Source: Trichosphaerium sp. ATCC 40318
Taxonomy: Eukaryota > Discosea > Flabellinia > Trichosidae
Reading direction: 5' to 3'
Assembly: GCA_038496445.1 (NCBI GenBank)
Contig: JALMLS010000466.1
Span: forward strand, 682,001-746,000
Length of the DNA: 64,000 bases
Shown in pieces: positions 57,845 through 64,000 of the stretch. Within the stretch, counting starts at the first letter, position 1, and every line of letters starts with the position of its first letter. The notes under the pieces were generated by a model. The model was given only the letters and a program-made list of their open reading frames with translations. It was not told the origin of the DNA and did no database searches. The position numbers and the translations under genes were made by a program.

Positions 57845-58290
57845 ACTTGTGGAAGTGTTAAACTTTCTACGAAAGAAACTCTGATAGGTGAGTTTTCGTT
57901 TGGACGTCATACGGCAAAAAAAAATCCAGACTCTGATTTTCCTGTTTTAATGGCTTGAGGTATATGACACATCAATTTAAGTTTCACAGCAACGGACTAG
58001 TATCCAGGCTACTGGACCTGGAAAGGAAGGTGAGTTCACACCCTGGTTTTTTTTTGGTTAAAAGTCAACTTTTAAATTTCCATTTTTTTGACTTCTTTTT
58101 GTTTATATTAATGATAATATGTCACGTGTCCTTATTCCAATTTTTAGAAGTGAGGTATACCCACTATGTCTCATTATTCTTTGATGCTAATGAAGCTACT
58201 GTCTTCGAATTTTTTAGAGTCTATAAAAAGATCCATGGGATTCTTGAAAATATACCTCTCATTAAGAGTTTGTTTTTTTTTTAAAGTCAC
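57845..58290 (+). pseudogene. Whirly 3'-end remnant
   Basis: It matches the last three exons of the gene at 55770-56782 with gaps: GTGTTAAACTTTCTACGAAA, TCAATTTAAGTTTCACAGCA, TGATGCTAATGAAGCTACTG, AGTCTATAAAAAGATCCATG. Frames are broken repeatedly, the SYMIGMSRAPYD block is largely lost, and there is no 5' half. Non-functional as it stands. Confidence 0.75.
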
Positions 58291-58414
58291 TATTAAAGTA
58301 AGTAACAAGCAACAAGTTGAGTTGAACTGAACCTACTGTATTTTTTAGTGGTTGATGAAAACATACAACAAAAGTTAGTGGCATCACAATTTTTTGTTTT
58401 CTTTTGTAATTTAT

Positions 58415-59080
58415 TTATTCGTCTACTTCTTCATCGTTAATGTAATGACCTTGTTTTTGTACTTGACCATTCAGATGCCAGCGTGTGAAATCTCCTTCTC
58501 TTTTGTTGTTCTTGTACTTACACATTTCTTCAAGTTGTCCAGTTCTATACCAATACATGTGCTCTCCTTCTCTTTTATCATTAATGAAACGACACTTTGT
58601 CCTTAATTGACTATTCTCATACCACTCTTTTTGCTCTCCTTCTAGTTTACCATTGACATAGTTACATTGATAAAACATTATACCAGCTTTAGTCCAGAAT
58701 GTTAACACGCCATGCAGCTTACCATTTACACTTTGACTAGTTTCAATTAACTGACCATTCTCATGCCAAGACCTGAATTCTCCCTCCACTTTACCATTAA
58801 TTATATAACACTCTGTAGATAACTGACCATTCTCATGCCAAGACTCGTATTTTCCTTTCATCCTACCTTTTACAAAATGACATGCACTAAGTAAAGGGCC
58901 TTTCTTGTTTTTTTCGTAATACCAACTCTTAGCCTCTCCGTGTTCTTTTCCATTTACAAAATAGGTTTCCGTGAAAGTACGGTTACTTTTCCATTGCTTA
59001 TGCAAACCGTGTTTTTCTAAGGCACTATTGAACCGAGTTGTAACAGCCGCTCTTTTACAAAGTAGCGGCCATTTTAAGAA
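58415..59080 (-). CDS. ENGQL-repeat protein, copy B
   Basis: An open frame of at least 196 codons with about seven to eight repeats (KSWYYEKNKKGPLLSA, GKYESWHENGQLSTEC, GVLTFWTKAGIMFYQC, GDFTRWHLNGQVQKQG), ending VDE with TAA at 58415. The frame runs upstream past LHKQWKSNRTF into RFNSALEKHG without a clear ATG, so the start may be in a short upstream exon. Near-identity with copy A outside the first repeat shows recent duplication or conversion. No F-box is visible, unlike the relative at 37706-38656. Confidence 0.65.
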   Translation of the reverse strand, partial: FLKWPLLCKRAAVTTRFNSALEKHGLHKQWKSNRTFTETYFVNGKEHGEAKSWYYEKNKKGPLLSACHFVKGRMKGKYESWHENGQLSTECYIINGKVEGEFRSWHENGQLIETSQSVNGKLHGVLTFWTKAGIMFYQCNYVNGKLEGEQKEWYENSQLRTKCRFINDKREGEHMYWYRTGQLEEMCKYKNNKREGDFTRWHLNGQVQKQGHYINDEEVDE

Positions 59081-59165
59081 AACGTATGGACTTAAATCTA
59101 TTAAGTCGAGGTGCAGTTCGAGTGGAAGTTCTAATAAACTACAACGCCCGTTTCTTTGCTCATTT

Positions 59166-59711
59166 TTGTACGTCTTATCCGTATTAGTACCAAGTAATCA
59201 TTGTTATACAACTAACCTCTTGTTTTACGTCCATTTAGTGCTAGTATCAACAATACTCGTAAATTAACTAGCATTGGTTTCTGCGTTGATTTTTACTTGT
59301 TTCAAGCGTTGCTTGATAGCAATAGGTGCGCTAATATGGAGCGTTCTTTGCACTTCATCTCAGTCACAATATCACACACATAGGTTCAGTGGAATTGATC
59401 TCGGATAAACAGTTAGTACTATTATCGAGATCATTGGGGTTAGTACGGACAAGCACCGTTGCTGGGAATGAGATTAGTAAAATAGTTCGGACAATTTCTT
59501 CGGAATTTGTTAACAATGTGGTGGAAAGCATCCCGAACTTCTTGAAATTCTCATAACATTCCAACAAGGTTTATGCGCTGGGCATTTATTGGAAAACAGT
59601 CACTTTGTAACATGCAACAGTTTTGCTACAACTACCACGTCTCTTTTACTTTACACTTATTGTCGTCTTTTATTCCCTTCAACGATAAATTAACATCCTT
59701 TGCAAAGGCTG
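59166..59711. other. Intergenic stretch
   Basis: About 550 bases between copy B and the second 4TM gene. The 67-codon minus-strand frame at 59364-59567 looks accidental. No repeat found. Confidence 0.35.
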
Positions 59712-61169
59712 TTATACAGTATTGTCTATAACATGAGTTTCTTGTTCTGTGTTGAGATCAAAATCTTTTTCGTCCTCACTATCTATATCTCCTATGGAGT
59801 AATCCTCTAATGATACATCCGTGTCCTTTTGGATAAGAACGTAAGTACAAAAACAAATACAAAGAAATTCGTACCGATAACCCTTCATCTGAGTTGGTTT
59901 CATCTTTAATTTGTATTCGGACATCATCACCAACAGTGTTATCAACATTGTCAGGTTTATCCCGCATTTGTATTCTTTTCTTCAACAATGCAACTTGTTT
60001 AAGCATTCGTATCCTTTTTTCATTGTATCTCGCAGCCCTATTGTTCATTCTGCCATTCCCGCTTTGAGCACGACGCTGTTTGTCACTATATAATTCGTAT
60101 GCGAAGCATGCAGCAATTATAAAAATAACACAAAACATCCAAGCCTCTAGTACAAGACACACATTCCACAAAGCAGGTGCTTCTTTCTTGCAATTCTACA
60201 AAAAAAAACAATCATGAAAATGTTTGGTACTATTATCACGTGACTGACGTACCGTATTGAATGTAAACATTGCTATATCAAAAAAAGTAAGGATGGTATA
60301 GAGTACCCACACACAAATAGCCGGAGAACTTTTTTTGAGAAATGTTGCATTGTCTGAAATACAACAACAGCACTTTTTACGGCAAAGGAAAAAAAAGAAG
60401 TAGAACATGTACGTGTGACAGAAGAGCAACGATAGCACAGTAAAGGTGACTATAACACTGTTTAATGTTCCTATACCTAGTAAAGGGTTAGTCAACCAAT
60501 TGAACACACTCGGTTGTTCACAAGATTTTGCGAAAGGAAAAATCAGGTAGGAACTAGTAATTTTGGAATTAAGTTGCAAAGCAGGATAGCTGCAAATGTA
60601 CATAATTATGCTAACAACAACCAAACTCGGAATTGACTCTTGGTTTGAAAGAAACAGTATCGATAACACTTTGTTACCAATCACGTGATTGAAGGTTTCG
60701 TTTATGCTTTCGTGTCGCCACGTGTGTTGGTAGATTCACAAAGCCTACACGTAAAGGTAGTAGCAAATGATAGTATGATACTGCTTCATTTTTAATCAGA
60801 GTCAATTCCGCTGTGGCGTACTCTGTCTGTAGCCAAACGTTTTGCATTCAAAGTCAAACAACTGAGTTACTCTTGTTTTAAAATAAACGTACGAGAAGGT
60901 CTTGGGTGGTTTGAAGTAGGTGGATACTCTTTCTCCCATGCCTGTTGGTTAGTACACGTATTATTGAAGTATTTAAAGAAGTACGGTACAGACCAAAAGC
61001 ATAACGCCACAGAAATAGCCCCAATTACTCCAAATATTATAAAATACTTGATAACGGCTAAACTACATGAAAATGGTGTTTCTAGCGGCCTTCTCGGGTG
61101 TGTTGCGCCTGTTCTCGTATTCAAGCGACTATAACCACTGTCACGGGCGATATAGCGATCGTTGTTCAT
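59712..61169 (-). CDS. Four-TM membrane protein with acidic tail, copy 2
   Basis: Four exons (60893-61169, 60253-60476, 59875-60195, 59712-59825) give 311 residues and match copy 1 exon for exon. The N-terminus is longer and Arg-rich. TM1 is VIKYFIIFGVIGAISVALCF, then NTCTNQQAWEKEYPP. TM2 is VIVTFTVLSLLFCHTYMFYF, followed by CRKKCCCC. TM3 is AICVWVLYTILTFFDIAMFT, and NCKKEAPALWNV leads to TM4. RAARYNEKRIRMLKQVALLK and an acidic tail close the protein. Intron 1 is long (416 nt) and stays open in frame with exon 2 for about 70 codons, so an alternative first exon or retained intron is possible. Function unknown. Confidence 0.75.
60681..60688. promoter_or_regulatory. TCACGTGA palindrome in long intron of 4TM copy 2
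   Basis: It sits inside the 12-bp palindrome AATCACGTGATT (60679-60690), in the 416-nt first intron and just upstream of the alternative in-frame segment. A second copy lies at 60236-60243 in the next intron. Confidence 0.35.
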
Positions 61170-61481
61170 TTCGTTATTGTAATAAAAAATGAGCTAAGTC
61201 GGATTGGGATTCACCTCATCTAGTATCTTTTTTAGCCAATGCTGTATGTTTATTTAGGCTAACAGGTAATTGGCGAAATGCGTTGCCAGCGATTGCTTAT
61301 CGTGTACTTCATTTCTGAGGAGTTCCATTTTGTATCTGTAAAGAACATTTTGTATCTTATACACCTTTAGGCAGTTAAGAAAAGCAAGCCACTCAATTCT
61401 AACACGTGACTTAATGTATTTAAGTTGTTTAACACCACAATCTTTCACGGCGAACACGTTGCTTTACTATACCAGTACAAC
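61170..61481. promoter_or_regulatory. Divergent promoter region, 4TM copy 2 and GT61
   Basis: About 310 bases between divergent starts. ACACGTGACTT near 61404 carries the CACGTG core. No coding frame is supported. Confidence 0.35.
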
Positions 61482-64000
61482 ATGAGAAGAGCGCCTATTG
61501 ATGCCCTTGTTATTGAATCTCCGCATTTTCTTTCAAGATTAAAAGATATTTGCCACTGGAGGTCACTGTACGCGTTTTTTGAGTATTTTCAATCTATCTG
61601 GAGACAAGATAACAAAAAGTTTTTATTTTTCTACAATTTGCGACTTTAACACGTGATACATCTTAAAAAGTAACATATTATTCAAAATCATGCTCCTTAT
61701 GGTTTGAACAAACGCGGGCAATCCAAAAATACATTTTTCAAGTTTTTGTTGTTGATTTGATCTCGTAGTGCACTTTGTGGTTTGCTAGTGGTTGCGGTCG
61801 TGGCTTTCATATTTTTAAATTCATCTGATGGCCGTCCTGAGGCTAATATTTCACAGAGTGAAGTCTACACAGTTGCACCAGCAGTACCACCAACAACGGA
61901 GCCTGTTACAACGCATAAGGCAACAGAAGACCCGAAAGATAGTCCCATGGACCCAGTTGGTTGCAAGTGTGCTATAGTAACTTATCCGTATGGCAAAGAT
62001 ACAGAAGGCAACACCTAAAAAATTAATCGCAAAACCTTTGGCTAAAGTTTTGACTGTAGTGCTTGGTTGGCAAGGTTGTAAGATGTGGAAGATTGGCATA
62101 CCAAAAGACGTGATAAATGATGGTTTGCCACACGTTAGCGAAAATCATAAGGCTGCTAACATAAAGGAAATGAAGATTATTCAAGATAACCCAACTTGTG
62201 ATATTAAGAAGTGTCCTCACCCTGATACTTTGAACTTGAAAACGTGCCAGTTTGTTGTACTTCAAAAAGAGCTTCCTGCACCTGTATTTAACGTTCATAA
62301 CTTTTCTATCCCTTACATCTAATCTAGATACATGGTGATGCTTACAAATTGTCATCTAAATGGTGTACTGACAATAGAACAGCTCATGAAAAAGATCGTT
62401 TACAACGAATGAGGTGATTTGATGTGTAAGATCTGATTTTGCTGACACATACTTTTAGAAAATACTACGCTGCTATATGGTATCAAAGTTTCTTTAACAA
62501 GACAGTTCTTCTACATAGACTTCCTGGATTCTGTATGGGGCATCCAGGTCGTAATGACATGCTGGCAAAAGTGCTAACTAGAAATTATTTTAGAGAAAAA
62601 TAGTAAAGAATGGGATGATAGAGGCTTGACTGCTAAACACCACATCTATTCTTATATGCACTACTGTTATGCTGCTTTTGATTTTACTAAAAAACAATAC
62701 TTACTGGGTGATGGTCATTGCGTTCCTCAACGTGGATATTTAACGTAAGACGAAAGTTTTACAAACGGTAGCTTACCTATTTTTTTCAATTAGTGGTGAT
62801 CGTCAGATTAATCCCAATGAACGACATATACCTGGTGGTGGTATGTGGTTTTATAGAGGGAGTTGGGGGTACGCTTGGCAACATTTAGTACTTGATAACC
62901 TTGGCAAACCTGCTATATCACATGAACTTTTTAATCTATCTTCAAAATACCTACACGATGGTTTATCTATCGGAAAGCCAGATGTCCTTTGGTGGCTCCA
63001 ATCTATGGGCATAAATCACGAGTACATACCAACCTACTTTTTTTTTGAAGAACTATACACTCTTCGTTGTTACAAGTGTTAAATTGACACGTGATTTTTT
63101 GTTAGCAAAGTAGAAAAGTTTGGAAACGGCCACTGTTATGAGGATATGTATGTTACTTTAGTAAATCCACCAAGGCCATGGGATCCTGTAGAGTTTCAAG
63201 CAATGACAAATGCAATGGATAAGAATGCACCAAAACCAAAAAAGAAGGAAAAGCCTCTGTTTTTATGGTTATCAAGAAAAGAAGCTACAAAGAGAATACT
63301 TGTCAATGAAGATGAGATGATTGTACCTCTTTTTCATTTGGAAGATATGTTTCCCTTTGTATACTGACTTCATTATTTGCGTAGCAAACTGCCAAAGATG
63401 TTATTGCAGAGTTTAACATTGACTTGGAAGTATACGAGTTTCATGGTAAAAAGGAAGGTGAAAACCCAGAGAAGCTGGCATCTCTATTTAGACGATCCAA
63501 GATTGTTTCAGGACCTCATGGAGGGCAATGGGCTTATTCTAGTACGTCTTAGATTTATCAATGCATCCCGTTAATATTGGTAATAGTTCTGGCACCAGCA
63601 GTACGATAGCAAATTAGTTGTGATATAGTTAATTATTCAAAAATAGGATGCATGTTTTATTGAGTTTGCTGTTGAAGGGGCTTACGATAAGTAAGAACAG
63701 TAATCAATAGTATAGTTACTAAAGGTTATAATCACTTAGATTTAAAACTTGGTGGTATGCCGGATGGGGCACGGGAATTGGAGGAAGAAATGATTGGTAT
63801 GCTGCACCTCTTTATGGAGGTGATAAGAGAACAACAGCCAGGCCTGCTGACCTACGGTACAAACTATTTATAAGCTATTCCGTTACTAACAGTATTAGGT
63901 TTGCCATGGCTAATTGTCTTGGTGTTAAGATAAAAGAGAACTACACTTGCCAATATTTGCAAGAAAACAAGCTGCCTCTGAAATCAAACAAAAGTACATA
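61482..64000 (+). CDS. GT61-family glycosyltransferase, type II membrane protein (3' end cut by window)
   Basis: Exon 1 (61482-61567) splices to exon 2 (from 61769), producing MRRAPIDALVIESPHFLSRL and then the anchor ALCGLLVVAVVAFIFLNSS, a type II signal anchor followed by a Thr/Pro-rich stem. The lumenal domain reads GDAYKLSSKWCTDNRTAHEK, GHPGRNDML, HIPGGGMWFYRGSWGYAWQH, DVLWWLQSMGINHEYIPTY and the hallmark SLFRRSKIVSGPHGGQWAY then DACFIEFA, as in GT61/DUF563 enzymes (EOGT, POMGNT2, plant xylosyltransferases). WWYAGWGTGIGG follows near 63750. Frame passes at about 61990 and 62595 need either introns of 25-28 nt or one-base corrections. Acts in ER/Golgi; sugar unknown. Confidence 0.82.

Larger units (their letters stand above)
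57841..59165. repeat. Tandem segmental duplication, copy B
   Basis: Second unit, with a decayed Whirly 3' end followed by a near-identical ENGQL-repeat gene. The decay is mainly many short deletions spread over the Whirly part, including coding triplets and homopolymers. This is an unusual contrast with the well-kept neighbour in the same unit. Confidence 0.75.

Noticed and set aside
37706-59080. An integrated giant-virus segment
   Set aside because: Only the ENGQL-repeat/F-box family has a viral look. No capsid, polymerase, ATPase or other hallmark gene is present, and the genes around them are intron-rich cellular ones.
26947-59080. ENGQL proteins as bacterial toxin-antitoxin antitoxins
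   Set aside because: YwqK-like repeats share the motif, but no toxin partner is adjacent and the F-box version points to a eukaryotic or viral context.
59364-59567. 67-codon minus-strand frame between copy B and the 4TM gene
   Set aside because: Short, with no motif, and no splice partner found.
1-64000. tRNA, rRNA or snRNA genes
   Set aside because: I scanned for A/B-box pairs and conserved rRNA strings and saw none I could support. A covariance-model search would be decisive.

Overview
This 64 kb window is nuclear DNA from a compact, AT-rich (about 60-65% A+T by eye), intron-rich unicellular eukaryote. Genes lie on both strands and are mostly broken by many short introns (about 28-130 nt). 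These usually start GTACGT or GTACG and end TAG. I could splice most genes by matching reading phase across such introns.

The lineage is not certain. C4-type heme synthesis (ALAS), a mitochondrial-type gamma-carbonic anhydrase, a Zn2Cys6-PAS regulator, a THH1/TOM1-like 7TM receptor and a GH28 pectinase suggest a heterotrophic protist, perhaps an amoebozoan or a fungus-like osmotroph. The gamma-carbonic anhydrase argues against animals and true fungi. I do not name a species.

Layout. 0-7.8 kb: the tail of an unknown gene, a Ser/Gln-rich protein carrying about ten paxillin-type LD motifs (-), a small multi-TM protein (-), mitochondrial ribosomal protein uL30 (+), an F-box protein (-), then a gene-poor stretch. 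7.8-20.6 kb: a Ras GTPase (+), an unrecognised multi-exon gene (-), Elongator subunit ELP6 (-), a low-complexity repeat protein with a small helical neighbour (+), guanylate kinase (+), a small mitochondrial-looking protein (+), gamma-carbonic anhydrase (+), a small hypothetical (+), a glutathione S-transferase (-) and Rab5 (+). 20.9-30.1 kb: a SAM methyltransferase (-), an Lnt-like membrane nitrilase (+), GH28 (+), a broken antitoxin/MORN-like repeat gene, and ALAS (-). 31-37.5 kb: a large gene for the box-B-binding TFIIIC subunit (+). 37.7-48.2 kb: an F-box plus 'ENGQL' repeat protein of a type common in marseilleviruses (-), a gene desert with a foldback/MITE-like element, a 4TM protein (+), an unknown gene (+), a DHHC palmitoyltransferase (-) and the Zn2Cys6-PAS regulator (-). 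48.7-64 kb: a giant Cys-rich 7TM receptor (+), a Whirly-fold mitochondrial ssDNA-binding protein (+), a tandem duplication of its 3' end together with an ENGQL-repeat gene (-), a diverged paralogue of the 4TM protein (-), and a type II GT61 glycosyltransferase (+) running off the window.

The genes are mainly unlinked housekeeping functions, not operons. They cover signalling and trafficking (Ras, Rab5, DHHC, LD protein, 7TM receptor), mitochondrial functions (uL30m, gamma-CA, ALAS, Whirly), tRNA modification and Pol III transcription (ELP6, TFIIIC), and secretory or cell-surface functions (GT61, GH28). The most unusual items are the LD-motif array, the ENGQL-repeat family, the duplicated Whirly/ENGQL segment, the 4TM pair, and repeated TCACGTGA palindromes.
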